Below are positions 1 through 9,135 of a stretch of DNA of 64,000 nucleotides, one piece after another. The notes beneath the pieces are model-generated. The model did no database searches and was not told the DNA's origin. It saw nothing but the letters and a program-made list of their open reading frames with translations. The stretch lies in NCBI GenBank assembly GCA_963677655.1, contig OY782088.1, one strand, 5' to 3'. The position numbers and the translations under genes are program-made. The stretch's first letter is position 1; each line of letters starts with the position of its first letter. The stretch is from Saccharicrinis sp963677655 (lineage in GTDB: Bacteria > Bacteroidota > Bacteroidia > Bacteroidales > Marinilabiliaceae).

Positions 1-198
1 ACTCATCATACGTCCAGCCATTGATACTTCCTTTAAAGAAGCATCCTCTTCATTTTCTTCAAACTTCTGTTTTATATCGTTTGAATAATGAGTGATTTCG
101 TACTCTTCAGCAGGGAATGCATTAATTCCTAATTTCTTTAATTCTTCAAGACTATTACGTCTTATCAACTCTTGTTCGCTTAGTTCAACGTTGCTCAT
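1..198 (-). CDS. lysS: Lysyl-tRNA synthetase, class II, N-terminal fragment (cut by window edge)
   Basis: Translating the minus strand from the ATG at 198 gives 66 codons that stay open to the window edge. The peptide starts MSNVELSEQELIRRNSLEEL, continues through a GINAFP segment and ends in AGRMMS. This is the N-terminal helix and the start of the OB-fold anticodon-binding domain of class II LysRS; GRMMS corresponds to the first OB strand. The enzyme charges tRNA-Lys in the cytoplasm. The catalytic domain lies outside the window. The gene is divergent from lipA, with a promoter and a hairpin in its leader. Identification rests on the short N-terminus only. Confidence 0.85.
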   Translation of the reverse strand, partial: MSNVELSEQELIRRNSLEELKKLGINAFPAEEYEITHYSNDIKQKFEENEEDASLKEVSMAGRMMS

Positions 199-269
199 TC
201 TTATATTTTCAATATAAATTTTAAAATACTCTTCTTGTGTAATTGTTACTTCAAAATCAAGTAATCAAG

Positions 270-288
270 AAGATAGCAATACTATCTT
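270..288 (-). promoter_or_regulatory. Perfect stem-loop in the lysS leader
   Basis: AAGATAG and CTATCTT form a perfect 7-bp inverted repeat around a 5-base loop. It lies between the predicted lysS promoter and the lysS start, so it would be transcribed in the 5' leader. It has no T-run and so is not an intrinsic terminator. It could be a leader hairpin or a protein-binding site; its function is not known. Confidence 0.4.
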
Positions 289-313
289 TCTGAAAAATAT
301 ACAGAAAAATCGA

Positions 314-323
314 TGCAAAGATA
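314..323 (-). promoter_or_regulatory. lysS promoter -7 element
   Basis: On the minus strand this reads TATCTTTGCA, a full match to the Bacteroidota TAnnTTTG element with its common CA extension. It would place the lysS transcript start about 110 bases upstream of the ATG. No clear -33 TTG is visible. The 357-base gap 199-555 otherwise holds only AT-rich sequence and the upstream region of lipA, for which I see no consensus -7 element. Confidence 0.55.
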
Positions 324-555
324 ATCATTAACCTTTAATTATAAAGTCTTAAAAAGAAGACCTTAGTGAACTTTAACTTATTTTTTGTTGTTCTTAGCTA
401 TTAAATAGAGATTTATTCGTGGAAATACTAATAAAATTCATAGCTGAGTTATAATAATTTGATTAAGATTGTAGTTTGTTTTTATTAGGATTTTCTATCT
501 GTAAACATATTTTGAATTATTACAGATTACGGATTTCAATTAAATAAAGCGCGTT

Positions 556-1413
556 ATGCAAATTAAAACAAGGAAGCCTGATTGGTTAAAGATACAATTA
601 CCCAATACGTCTGATTATAAGTGGATGCATCAAACCATCCGAGATAACAATTTACATACTATTTGCACTAGTGGTAAATGTCCTAATTCTGCTGAATGTT
701 GGGCTGCTGGTACCGCCACTTTTATGATTTTAGGAGATATTTGTACCCGAGCATGTAAATTTTGTAATGTTAAAACAGGAAAGCCTCTTGCTGTGGATGT
801 AAAAGAACCTTTTAGAATTGCAAGGTCGATTCAGATTATGAAACTGAAGCATGCAGTGATTACTTCTGTTGATAGGGATGATTTAGAAGATGGGGGTTCT
901 GAAATATGGAGACAAACCATTTTGAAGGTTAAGGAAATGAATCCGGGTATTACACAAGAAGTGTTAATTCCGGATTTTAACGGATTAAAACCTTTGATAA
1001 ATAAAATTATTGAAGCGAGTCCTGAGGTTATTTCTCATAATCTGGAAACAGTACGAAGGATTACTCCAATTATTAGAACCAGGGCAAAGTACGATTTAAG
1101 TTTAGATGTTCTGAAATATATTGCTGAAAATGGCGTTGTAGCTAAAACTGGTATTATGCTTGGTTTAGGAGAAACTGAGGATGAAGTTGTGCAAACTATG
1201 AAAGATGCTTATAGTGTAGGTGTGAAAGTTTTTACAATTGGTCAATACTTACAGCCAAGTAAAGAACATATGGCTGTTAGTGAATATGTTACTCCTGAAC
1301 AATTTGCTAAATATAAAGAGATTGGTCTTGAAATGGGATTTAAATATGTTGAAAGTGGACCGATGGTGCGCTCATCATATCATGCTGAAAAGCATATTAA
1401 CGCATTAAAATAG
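556..1413 (+). CDS. lipA: Lipoyl synthase
   Basis: Radical SAM enzyme that inserts two sulfur atoms at C6 and C8 of protein-bound octanoyl groups to make lipoyl cofactor. The 285 residues show both iron-sulfur sites. The auxiliary cluster is Cx4Cx5C at C37, C42 and C48; the radical SAM site is Cx3Cx2C at C63, C67 and C70 within CTRACKFC. The C-terminal RSSYHA motif, which carries the serine ligand of the auxiliary cluster, is present at about residues 272-277. Length is normal for the family. lipB follows after 52 bases, so the pair probably forms an operon for octanoyl transfer and sulfur insertion. Confidence 0.97.
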   Translation: MQIKTRKPDWLKIQLPNTSDYKWMHQTIRDNNLHTICTSGKCPNSAECWAAGTATFMILGDICTRACKFCNVKTGKPLAVDVKEPFRIARSIQIMKLKHAVITSVDRDDLEDGGSEIWRQTILKVKEMNPGITQEVLIPDFNGLKPLINKIIEASPEVISHNLETVRRITPIIRTRAKYDLSLDVLKYIAENGVVAKTGIMLGLGETEDEVVQTMKDAYSVGVKVFTIGQYLQPSKEHMAVSEYVTPEQFAKYKEIGLEMGFKYVESGPMVRSSYHAEKHINALK

Positions 1414-1465
1414 GTGTGTTTTATTATGTACATTTAATTTTTAGCAAAAAATTTCAGAAAGAAAT

Positions 1466-2167
1466 ATGAGTGTAAATACAAAATTTGAAGATTTAGGATT
1501 AATAGAATATAAAGAGGCTTGGGATTTTCAAGAGTCGAAATTTAATGCGTTAATCGAAACTAAACTTTTTAACAGGGATAATCCTGATAACAAAAAGGAT
1601 ATTACACATCAACTTTTGTTTTGCGAACATCCTCACGTTTATACATTAGGAAAGAGTGGTGTTGAAAATAATTTATTGATTAATGATGCCTTTTTAAAGC
1701 AAATTAATGCTACTTATTATAAAAGTAATAGAGGTGGAGACATTACATATCATGGGCCAGGTCAGATTGTAGGTTACCCGATTTTCGATTTAGAAGAAAT
1801 GGGCTTAACGGTGAAGAGCTATATTCATAATCTTGAAGAAGCAATTATTAATTGTATTGCAGATTATGGTATAAAAGGAGATCGATTGGATGGAGCTACA
1901 GGGGTATGGCTTGATAGGGATGTTCCTGGAAAAGCACGCAAAATATGTGCTATTGGAGTAAAGGCAAGTAGATATGTTAGTATGCATGGTTTTGCGTTAA
2001 ACGTAAATACCGATTTAAATTACTTTAATCATATAAATCCATGTGGGTTTATTGATAAAGGAGTAACTTCAATAGAAAAAGAATTAGGAAATAAGCAGGA
2101 TTTTGATGATGTTAAGCAAAATTTGAAACAACATATTAAAAAAGTATTTAATTTAAATATTATTTAA
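1466..2167 (+). CDS. lipB: Octanoyl-[ACP]:protein N-octanoyltransferase
   Basis: Moves octanoate from acyl carrier protein to the lipoyl domains of 2-oxoacid dehydrogenases and GcvH, supplying the substrate of LipA just upstream. The 233-residue protein carries the family signature RGGDITYHGPGQ at 89-100, the catalytic lysine in KICAIGVK (about K159) and the catalytic cysteine in NPCG (C193), followed by GVTS. The N-terminus is slightly longer than in the E. coli enzyme. Cytoplasmic. No frameshift or missing catalytic residue is seen. Confidence 0.96.
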   Translation: MSVNTKFEDLGLIEYKEAWDFQESKFNALIETKLFNRDNPDNKKDITHQLLFCEHPHVYTLGKSGVENNLLINDAFLKQINATYYKSNRGGDITYHGPGQIVGYPIFDLEEMGLTVKSYIHNLEEAIINCIADYGIKGDRLDGATGVWLDRDVPGKARKICAIGVKASRYVSMHGFALNVNTDLNYFNHINPCGFIDKGVTSIEKELGNKQDFDDVKQNLKQHIKKVFNLNII

Positions 2168-2316
2168 AATAATCTTAAACAACTGATATATAACATTGTT
2201 AAATAGTTAATGCTAGGTTTTTGAGGGTGTGTTCTTAAATTTAATAGGGGGTGCAGTTTTGAAAATCCATTTTTTTTAGAAAAATTTATCCTCTCAATAA
2301 TGGGCTCTTAGTACAC

Positions 2317-4041
2317 ATGGAAAAAACTTGGAACATAAAAGAAAGTGGTGAAGAAGAAAAGGTAGAGCACCTGTCGGAGGTCTTGAATATCGACAGGTTC
2401 TTATCTAATCTTCTGGTACAAAGAGGTGTCCATACATTTGATGAAGCTAAAGCGTTTTTTCGACCTGATTACGAACATTTGTATGATCCATTCTTGATGA
2501 AAGATATGGATAAAGCCATTGATCGCCTTGATAAAGCCATAGAAAATAATGAAAAGGTTTTTGTTTATGGTGATTATGATGTGGATGGAACAACTTCTGT
2601 AGCTTTAGTTTATTCCTTTTTATCTTCTTATTTTGATAATCTTCAATTCTATATTCCTAACAGATATGAAGAAGGTTATGGAATATCCTATAAAGGAATT
2701 GATTATTTTGCAGAAGAAAATTGTAGTTTGGTTATTGCTCTTGATTGTGGGATAAAGGCTGTCGAAAAGATAGAGTACGCCAAAGAAAAAGGAATCGATT
2801 TCATTATTTGCGATCATCATACCCCAGGAGATACATTGCCCGACGCTGCAGCTTGTCTTGATCCCAAAAGAAAGGATTGTAATTATCCTGACGAGAATCT
2901 ATCCGGATGTGGTGTAGGATTTAAGTTTATACAAGCATATTGTAAACGACATAAAGTAGACTATCATAAAGTATATGAATATCTTGATTTAGTAGTTGTT
3001 AGTATTGCTTCTGATATAGTTCCGATAATTGGAGAAAATAGAGTTCTTGCATATTACGGACTTCAAAAATTAAATACAAATCCGAGTATAGGATTAAAGT
3101 ATATTATTAAAGTAGCAGGAATGCAAGGTCGCGAAATAACAATTAGCGATATTGTATTTAAAATCGGACCTAGAATTAATGCTGCAGGTAGAATTGATTC
3201 AGGTGGAGATGCTGTTAATTTGCTAATTACTGAGGATGAGGCGTTGGCAAGTACAATGAGTATAGATATTGATAAGTGCAATGATACTCGTAAGGGACTT
3301 GACAGAGAAATAACTCAGCAGGCACTTGATTATATTGCATCAGATGAGGGTATGCTAAAGAAAAAGTCCACTGTTTTATATCAACCAGAATGGCATAAAG
3401 GAGTTATTGGTATAGTTGCTTCACGTTTAACTGAATACTATTATCGACCTACTGTTATACTTACAGAATCAAAAGGATTTGCAACCGGATCTGCTCGTTC
3501 AGTAGAAGGATTTGATCTATATAAAGCCATTGATTCATGTAGTGATTTGTTAGAGAATTTTGGAGGTCATATGTATGCAGCAGGATTGACTTTGAAAATT
3601 GAAAATATTGAAACTTTCAAGACAAGATTTGAAGAATTTGTAGAAGCCAATATTACTCCTGAGCAATTAATACCTCAAATTGAAGTGGACGAGGAAATCG
3701 GACTTAGGGATATAAACGATAAATTTTTTAGGATATTAAAGCAATTTCGTCCTTTTGGGCCTGGAAATTTAAAGCCTGTTTTTGTTACAAAAAGAGTTTT
3801 TGATTATGGCACCAGTAAAAAGGTCGGAAAAGATCAGGATCATTTGAAAGTTGAACTCATTGAAGAAAAATCAGGTTCTATAAAACAAGGAATTGGTTTT
3901 TCAATGGGAGATGATCTTGAGAAACTTCAAACTGGCAATCCTTTTGATGTTTGTTATACAATTGAAGAAAACGTGTATAATGGAAGATCCAGTATACAAA
4001 TGATGCTTAAGGATATGAAATTTCCATATAAGGATGAATAA
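2317..4041 (+). CDS. recJ: Single-stranded-DNA-specific exonuclease RecJ
   Basis: 5'-3' single-strand DNA exonuclease used in RecF-pathway recombination, base-excision and mismatch repair. The DHH phosphoesterase motifs are all visible: DYDVDG at 86-91, the ALDCG aspartate at 143, DHH at 166-168 and SDIVP at 232-236. The DHHA1 half follows, with HKGVIGIVASR, GSARSVEGFDL and the FGGHMYAAG glycine-rich motif, and then the C-terminal OB-like domain (FRPFGPGN). The 574 residues fit the family. It lies 149 bases downstream of lipB on the same strand and may be transcribed separately. Confidence 0.96.
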   Translation: MEKTWNIKESGEEEKVEHLSEVLNIDRFLSNLLVQRGVHTFDEAKAFFRPDYEHLYDPFLMKDMDKAIDRLDKAIENNEKVFVYGDYDVDGTTSVALVYSFLSSYFDNLQFYIPNRYEEGYGISYKGIDYFAEENCSLVIALDCGIKAVEKIEYAKEKGIDFIICDHHTPGDTLPDAAACLDPKRKDCNYPDENLSGCGVGFKFIQAYCKRHKVDYHKVYEYLDLVVVSIASDIVPIIGENRVLAYYGLQKLNTNPSIGLKYIIKVAGMQGREITISDIVFKIGPRINAAGRIDSGGDAVNLLITEDEALASTMSIDIDKCNDTRKGLDREITQQALDYIASDEGMLKKKSTVLYQPEWHKGVIGIVASRLTEYYYRPTVILTESKGFATGSARSVEGFDLYKAIDSCSDLLENFGGHMYAAGLTLKIENIETFKTRFEEFVEANITPEQLIPQIEVDEEIGLRDINDKFFRILKQFRPFGPGNLKPVFVTKRVFDYGTSKKVGKDQDHLKVELIEEKSGSIKQGIGFSMGDDLEKLQTGNPFDVCYTIEENVYNGRSSIQMMLKDMKFPYKDE

Positions 4042-4129
4042 TCATATCAAAAAAACATATTTTAAGCATTTTAATTACAATTTGTAGCAAAAATAACCTC
4101 CGTTAAATCAATTTATTTTTTAAATAAAT

Positions 4130-4137
4130 TATATTTG
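4130..4137 (+). promoter_or_regulatory. Promoter -7 element of the 4182 lipoprotein gene
   Basis: TATATTTG matches TAnnTTTG exactly and lies 44 bases before the ATG at 4182. The -33 region is AT-rich, without an exact TTG at the usual spacing. Confidence 0.5.
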
Positions 4138-4181
4138 TAGCAAATCATAATATTTGATTTTACATAAAAACTAATACACAG

Positions 4182-5015
4182 ATGAAAAAATTTACTACAA
4201 TATGGGGAGTGGCCTCATTGTTAATATCAGTTGTTTTTGTTTTTGCATCATGTAATTCAGGTTCAAAACAAAATCAAAAGACTGATGCGGTGCAAATTGA
4301 AAAAGCAGAAGTTAAAAATGAAGTAAGAGAATTTGTATATCCTCTTCCTACTTCATACGAAATTGTTGAAATGCTTAACAAAATTGAAGCAGCTTATATT
4401 TTCGACTTATCTAATAGTCCTGAAAATGCTTCTAAGTATATCACTGAAAAGCAACAAGCTTTAAACCTTGGTGTTTATGGTGGTGATTTAAGTTATGCAA
4501 GTACATACAATCAAAAGCAAGAAACCATCGATTTTATTGATGCTTCCAGAACATTACTAGAAGGTTTAGATCTTCAAGGTGCAGTTAGTGAAGATTTACC
4601 TGAGCAAATTGAAGCTAATGAAGATAATAAAGAAGCATTAGTTGAATTAATTACTGATTCTTTTTATGATACTTATGATTTCTTGCAAAGAAATAACAGA
4701 GCTCCGGTATCTGCTTTAGTAATGGCTGGTGCTTGGGTTGAAGGTCTTTATATTGCAACTCACATTTCTGAGGAAACTTTCAATAGTAAAGACATGATTG
4801 AGATTGTATTAAAGCAAAAAGATCCTCTAGTTAAGTTAATGGAAATTCTTTCTGATTATAAAGAAGATCAAGCTATTGCAGAAACAATTGAAGATCTTTC
4901 AACTATGGCAAATATTTATGCTGGTATTGAAAGTACTGCAATTACACAGGAACAAATGATTAAGATAGCTGAAGAATCTTTAAAAATTAGAAATAAATTT
5001 GTTTCAGTAGACTAA
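4182..5015 (+). CDS. Conserved lipoprotein of unknown function
   Basis: A 277-residue protein with a lipoprotein signal peptide: basic MKK, a hydrophobic segment, then a VFASC lipobox with the acylated cysteine at C24. The mature protein is acidic and predicted helical, with a PLPTSYEIVEMLNK segment and a MAGAWVEGLYIATHI segment. I know similar unnamed lipoproteins in Bacteroidota but no function. It has its own promoter and a strong terminator, so it is a single-gene unit. It probably sits on the periplasmic face of the inner or outer membrane. Confidence 0.8.
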   Translation: MKKFTTIWGVASLLISVVFVFASCNSGSKQNQKTDAVQIEKAEVKNEVREFVYPLPTSYEIVEMLNKIEAAYIFDLSNSPENASKYITEKQQALNLGVYGGDLSYASTYNQKQETIDFIDASRTLLEGLDLQGAVSEDLPEQIEANEDNKEALVELITDSFYDTYDFLQRNNRAPVSALVMAGAWVEGLYIATHISEETFNSKDMIEIVLKQKDPLVKLMEILSDYKEDQAIAETIEDLSTMANIYAGIESTAITQEQMIKIAEESLKIRNKFVSVD

Positions 5016-5037
5016 TTTATAACTATATAAGAGTATT

Positions 5038-5067
5038 AAAGCGGTCAACTTTTTGACCGCTTTTTTT
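5038..5067 (+). terminator. Rho-independent terminator after the lipoprotein gene
   Basis: Perfect 11-bp stem AAAGCGGTCAA / TTGACCGCTTT with a 4-base loop, followed by a continuous T-run. It starts 23 bases after the stop codon. Confidence 0.93.
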
Positions 5068-5115
5068 GTTTCATTAAATCAATGGAATGAAAAAATAGCT
5101 AATATTCTAACATAG

Positions 5116-5137
5116 TAATGATGAAATCATTATTTTT
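5116..5137 (+). repeat. Short inverted repeat upstream of the ABC gene
   Basis: TAATGAT and ATCATTA flank a 3-base loop, followed by TTTTT. It could be a weak second terminator or an operator for the gene starting at 5191; it is too short to decide. Confidence 0.3.
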
Positions 5138-5190
5138 AATCCCTTTCTGGCTGAAATATTAAATATTAATTAAAGAATTATCACCCTGTT

Positions 5191-8100
5191 ATGAGTGAAA
5201 CCCTTTTAGATGCCCTAATGAAATTATATGCTCTTCTAACAAATGTTAGAAAAGAGAGTAGGGTTGATAGTGCTCGTAAGTTAATAGAGCAAGAATTACT
5301 TCATAACTTTAATCGCGAGTATGTTGATCAATATCTACAGAGGTTTGATTTTTATATAAAACAGTTTCATAGGTATTCTTATAGTCCTATTCAGTCTGAA
5401 GTTGAACAGCAATCTTCTGAAAATTACGATCAGATAAATCGTATTTGCGATGAGCTTAATAAAGAACTAGAGCAAGAATCTAAAATTTGGGTTTTTGTGC
5501 AGCTTTTTGAGTTTATCCGTAAGGAGGAGAAAATTAGTGAAATTGGTGAAGAGGTTGTTGATAAGCTATCTGAAGGGATGCTGATTAATACTGATGACTA
5601 TCAACTGCTAAAAACCTTTATACTTAAAGGTCCTATGGAGGTTGAAATACCAGAAAAGGTTCTTGTGATTTCAGGTCAGGAGAATGCACCTTTACCTCGA
5701 TTTAAGCATTTATATAATCCCAAACAACAGATATATGTTTGGGTTCTTTATATTGAAAGTACACATACATTTATTTTTAGATATTCCGGGGATCGTAACC
5801 TTTATTTGAACGGACATAAAGTAGATAGAAATAATGCATATATTTTATCGGTAGGTTCTGTTATTAAAACCTCACGTATGGCTCCGGTTTACTATGGTAA
5901 AGTAGCGGAACTATTCGTGCAAAAGGTTGATAAAGGAAGGATTGTATTAAAAGCCAGGGATGTTGAATATAAATTTAATGATCGTCAGGTAGGAATACAT
6001 CCCTTTAGTTTTTCCGGTAGATCCGGTCAGCTTGTTGGAATAATGGGAGGAAGTGGTAGTGGAAAGTCAACACTGCTAAATGTTCTTAATGGAAATTATA
6101 GACTATCGGGAGGTTCAATTCATGTAAATGGGCTTGATATTAGTGAGCATAAGGAAGCGTTAAAAGGGGTAATCGGGTATGTACCACAAGAAGACCTCTT
6201 GATTGAAGAACTTACTGTTTTTGAAAATCTCTTTTTTAATGCAAGGTTATGTTTTAGTGATAAAACAGTTGAGGAAATTAATGAGTTAGTTGATAATGCA
6301 ATTAAAGACTTTGATTTAATTGAAGCTCGTAATCTTGTTGTTGGTAATCCTTTGAATAAAATTTTAAGTGGAGGTCAAAGGAAACGTTTAAATATTGCAC
6401 TTGAACTGATTCGTGAGCCGTCTATATTATTTGTTGATGAACCCACTTCAGGATTATCTTCGATGGACTCTGAGAAGGTAATGGTGCTTTTAAAAAGGCA
6501 AACCTTAAAAGGAAAATTGGTAATAATCAATATTCATCAGCCGTCTTCTGATTTGTATAAACTGCTAGATAAATTGTTGATTATTGATAGAGGTGGTTAT
6601 ATAATATTTAATGGTAATCCAATGGATGCCATTGTATATTTTAAGCAAAAGGCAAACTATGTAAATCCAGAAGACAGTGAGTGTTATTTATGTGGTAATG
6701 TAAAAGTGGAGCAACCCCTTCGAATTATTGAAGCTCGTATGGTGGATGCCAATGGTAGACTGATTAGGGAAAGAAAGGTAAAGCCTGTTGAGTGGTATAA
6801 ATATTACAAAAATGAACTTGAAAGTCGTTTTGATTGGAAAAAGTCTGACAAACCTGAAAAGATTGAAAAGTTACCTCATAACCTTTATAATATTCCGGGG
6901 CGATTACAACAGTTTTTGATTTATACTTACAGAGATAGTTTTGCTAAATGGAAAGATAAGCAGTATATGCTTATTAACTTTTTAGAAGCTCCAATCTTAG
7001 CTATTATTCTAGGGTATTTCACTAAATATATAAGTGGTACAACATCTGATCCAACAAAGTATGTATTTAGTGAAAATGATAATATTGCCGCATATTTGTT
7101 TATGGCTGTTGTTGTTTCTTTGTTTTTAGGCTTAAATGTAAGTGCCGAGGAAATTATTAAAGACAGAAAGCTATTACAAAGGGAACGGTTTCTTAATTTA
7201 AGCCGTTCTTCATATTTAAATAGTAAGATTGTTATCATGTTTGCTATCTCTGCAATTCAAACGTTAAGTTTAGTGCTGATAGGAAATAGTATTCTTGAAA
7301 TAAAAGGTCTAAACTTTAGTTATTGGATGATTTTGTTTACAACTGCTTGTTTTTCTAATCTTTTGGGATTGAATATTAGTAGTGGTTTGAAATCAGTAGT
7401 TGCAATTTATATCTTAATTCCTTTAATATTGGTTCCTCAGTTGTTGTTTAGCGGAGTTATTGTGGATTTTAATAAGCTACATAAAACAATGGTAGCTTCA
7501 GAATATGTGCCTCGTATAGGCGATTTAATGACTTCCAGATGGGCTTACGAAGCCTTAGCTGTAAATCAGTATGAGAATAATGAATATGAAAAACACTTTT
7601 ATAAAGATGAGCAAAAAATTAGTGAAGCGTCATATTATTATTCTTTACTGTTACCCAGGTTAAAACAGCATAATTTAAAGTGTGTAAAGTATTTTGAAGA
7701 GAATGATTTAGAGAGTGCAAAAGAGAATTACCATATTGTTAAAACTGAAATAAATAAAATAGATAATCTTGGAGATTTTGAAGCTTCTAAAATTATATCA
7801 AAAGTAAATGTTGAGTTTTCAGAACAGGGATTTAAAATGGTTGATCAACTCATTGGAGAGTTAAAAGGCTACTATCAACAACAATACAAGGCATTTAAAA
7901 AGCATAAGGATAATACTTATCGTGAGCTGGTTAAAGAATTAGGGTCTTCATCACAGGTTTTTCAGTTGAAACAAGAATATGACAATAATAAATTATCTAA
8001 TCTATTGTTAAATAATGCAGAGTTAAAACAATTGATTTTAACTTCGGATGGTTATATTCCCCAAAAGGATCCTGTATTGAGAAATGGAACCGGGAAATGG

Positions 8101-8301
8101 GGAAGAGCTCATTTTTTTGCACCTAATAAACAGTTTGGTGGCTATATGATACCTACTCCATTTTTTAATATTTTAGCTATCTGGTTGTCAATCATTATTT
8201 TATATTTCACTCTGTATTTTGATGTATTAAGACATATTATCAGGTACTTTGAGAAGTTTAAATTGCGTAAAGCCTTTAAGAGACAAATTAATAAAGTATA
8301 G
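5191..8301 (+). CDS. ABC transporter with helical and FHA-like N-terminus, ABCG/White-like half-transporter
   Basis: A 1036-residue protein. Residues 1 to about 150 are helical and acidic, with a TerB-like pattern (inference). About 170-245 is beta-rich with FHA-like features (RYSGDRNLYLNG, then a second NAYILSVGSVIKTS strand pair). The nucleotide-binding domain follows, with Walker A GGSGSGKST near 285, signature LSGGQRKR near 391 and Walker B FVDEPTSGLSS near 414. After it comes a CYLC cysteine pair near 498. Five membrane segments start near 592, then a long coiled periplasmic-type region, then a last membrane segment near 985-1010. The NBD-then-membrane order is that of ABCG/White exporters. 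Substrate unknown. It stands alone between a terminator and the LiaF-like operon. Confidence 0.85.
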   Translation: MSETLLDALMKLYALLTNVRKESRVDSARKLIEQELLHNFNREYVDQYLQRFDFYIKQFHRYSYSPIQSEVEQQSSENYDQINRICDELNKELEQESKIWVFVQLFEFIRKEEKISEIGEEVVDKLSEGMLINTDDYQLLKTFILKGPMEVEIPEKVLVISGQENAPLPRFKHLYNPKQQIYVWVLYIESTHTFIFRYSGDRNLYLNGHKVDRNNAYILSVGSVIKTSRMAPVYYGKVAELFVQKVDKGRIVLKARDVEYKFNDRQVGIHPFSFSGRSGQLVGIMGGSGSGKSTLLNVLNGNYRLSGGSIHVNGLDISEHKEALKGVIGYVPQEDLLIEELTVFENLFFNARLCFSDKTVEEINELVDNAIKDFDLIEARNLVVGNPLNKILSGGQRKRLNIALELIREPSILFVDEPTSGLSSMDSEKVMVLLKRQTLKGKLVIINIHQPSSDLYKLLDKLLIIDRGGYIIFNGNPMDAIVYFKQKANYVNPEDSECYLCGNVKVEQPLRIIEARMVDANGRLIRERKVKPVEWYKYYKNELESRFDWKKSDKPEKIEKLPHNLYNIPGRLQQFLIYTYRDSFAKWKDKQYMLINFLEAPILAIILGYFTKYISGTTSDPTKYVFSENDNIAAYLFMAVVVSLFLGLNVSAEEIIKDRKLLQRERFLNLSRSSYLNSKIVIMFAISAIQTLSLVLIGNSILEIKGLNFSYWMILFTTACFSNLLGLNISSGLKSVVAIYILIPLILVPQLLFSGVIVDFNKLHKTMVASEYVPRIGDLMTSRWAYEALAVNQYENNEYEKHFYKDEQKISEASYYYSLLLPRLKQHNLKCVKYFEENDLESAKENYHIVKTEINKIDNLGDFEASKIISKVNVEFSEQGFKMVDQLIGELKGYYQQQYKAFKKHKDNTYRELVKELGSSSQVFQLKQEYDNNKLSNLLLNNAELKQLILTSDGYIPQKDPVLRNGTGKWGRAHFFAPNKQFGGYMIPTPFFNILAIWLSIIILYFTLYFDVLRHIIRYFEKFKLRKAFKRQINKV

Positions 8302-8389
8302 AATTTAGCTATGTAGACTTGCTTTATTCATTAACCGAATAAAAGGAACGTTTTACCGATTATTGTTGGGATAACGATGAATACAAAGG

Positions 8390-8397
8390 TATTTTTG
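8390..8397 (+). promoter_or_regulatory. Promoter -7 element of the LiaF-like operon
   Basis: TATTTTTG matches TAnnTTTG and lies 23 bases before the ATG at 8421. A TTG at 8366-8368 is 21 bases upstream, a slightly long but plausible -33 spacing. Confidence 0.45.
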
Positions 8398-8420
8398 ATT
8401 ATGAATTAAAAATATTAGTT

Positions 8421-9119
8421 ATGAAAAAAGTAGTAAATAAAGGTAAGTCTACCTTAGGTGTTCTTTTGTTAATTGTCGGTTCTTTCTTATTAGCAGGAAA
8501 CTTGGGATTTATATCTGAAGATATTTATTATACCTTTCTCCGTTGGCCTAGTATACTAATACTTATCGGTGTATTTCAAATGTTAAGAAAGGACTTTGGT
8601 TCCGGTTTGATTGTATTTTCTATTGGTTTTTTCTTTTTACTGCCGCATTTATATGATGGATTTCATTTTAGGGACATTTTTAGATTTTGGCCAGTATTAT
8701 TAATAGTGGCTGGAGTAGTGTTTATTTTTGGAAAAAAGTCAATACACCATCATAAGTTAGGAGTTTCAGAAAGGAATGAAGATATATTGGATGTTGTTTC
8801 TATTTTTGGAGGAGGTGTAACAAAAATTAATTCGGATAACTTTCAAGGGGGAGAAATTACATGCATATTTGGAGGTGAAGAAGTTAATCTACAAGGTGCT
8901 AAAATGAGTCCTGAAGGTGCTGTAATAGATTTAACAACAGTTTTTGGTGGAACTAAAATGACAATACCCCGGGATTGGAGTGTTAAAGTCGATGTAATCT
9001 CAATATTTGGTGGATTCTCCGATAAAAGAATGTACGAAGCAGATAAGGATCAGGAAGGAAAAATATTAACAATAAAAGGGGTTGCTATTTTTGGAGGTGG
9101 AGAACTAAGAAATTTTTAA
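8421..9119 (+). CDS. LiaF-like membrane protein (DUF5668 / cell-wall-active antibiotic response)
   Basis: A 232-residue protein with four N-terminal membrane helices, including the paired segments RWPSILILIGVFQ and RFWPVLLIVAGVVF typical of LiaF/YvqF-type domains. The C-terminal half is a soluble beta-helix-like domain in which IFGG or VFGG recurs five times at roughly regular spacing. In Firmicutes, LiaF inhibits the LiaS kinase until the envelope is stressed. Here the gene is followed by a LytS-type kinase and a LytTR regulator, so a similar sensor-modulator role is likely but inferred. The kinase starts 16 bases downstream. Confidence 0.85.
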   Translation: MKKVVNKGKSTLGVLLLIVGSFLLAGNLGFISEDIYYTFLRWPSILILIGVFQMLRKDFGSGLIVFSIGFFFLLPHLYDGFHFRDIFRFWPVLLIVAGVVFIFGKKSIHHHKLGVSERNEDILDVVSIFGGGVTKINSDNFQGGEITCIFGGEEVNLQGAKMSPEGAVIDLTTVFGGTKMTIPRDWSVKVDVISIFGGFSDKRMYEADKDQEGKILTIKGVAIFGGGELRNF

Positions 9120-9135
9120 ATCAATATGCTAATTA

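Noticed and set aside
5116..5137. Second terminator after the 4182 lipoprotein gene
   Set aside because: A strong terminator already lies at 5038; this repeat is short and could as well be an operator, so it is listed only as a repeat.
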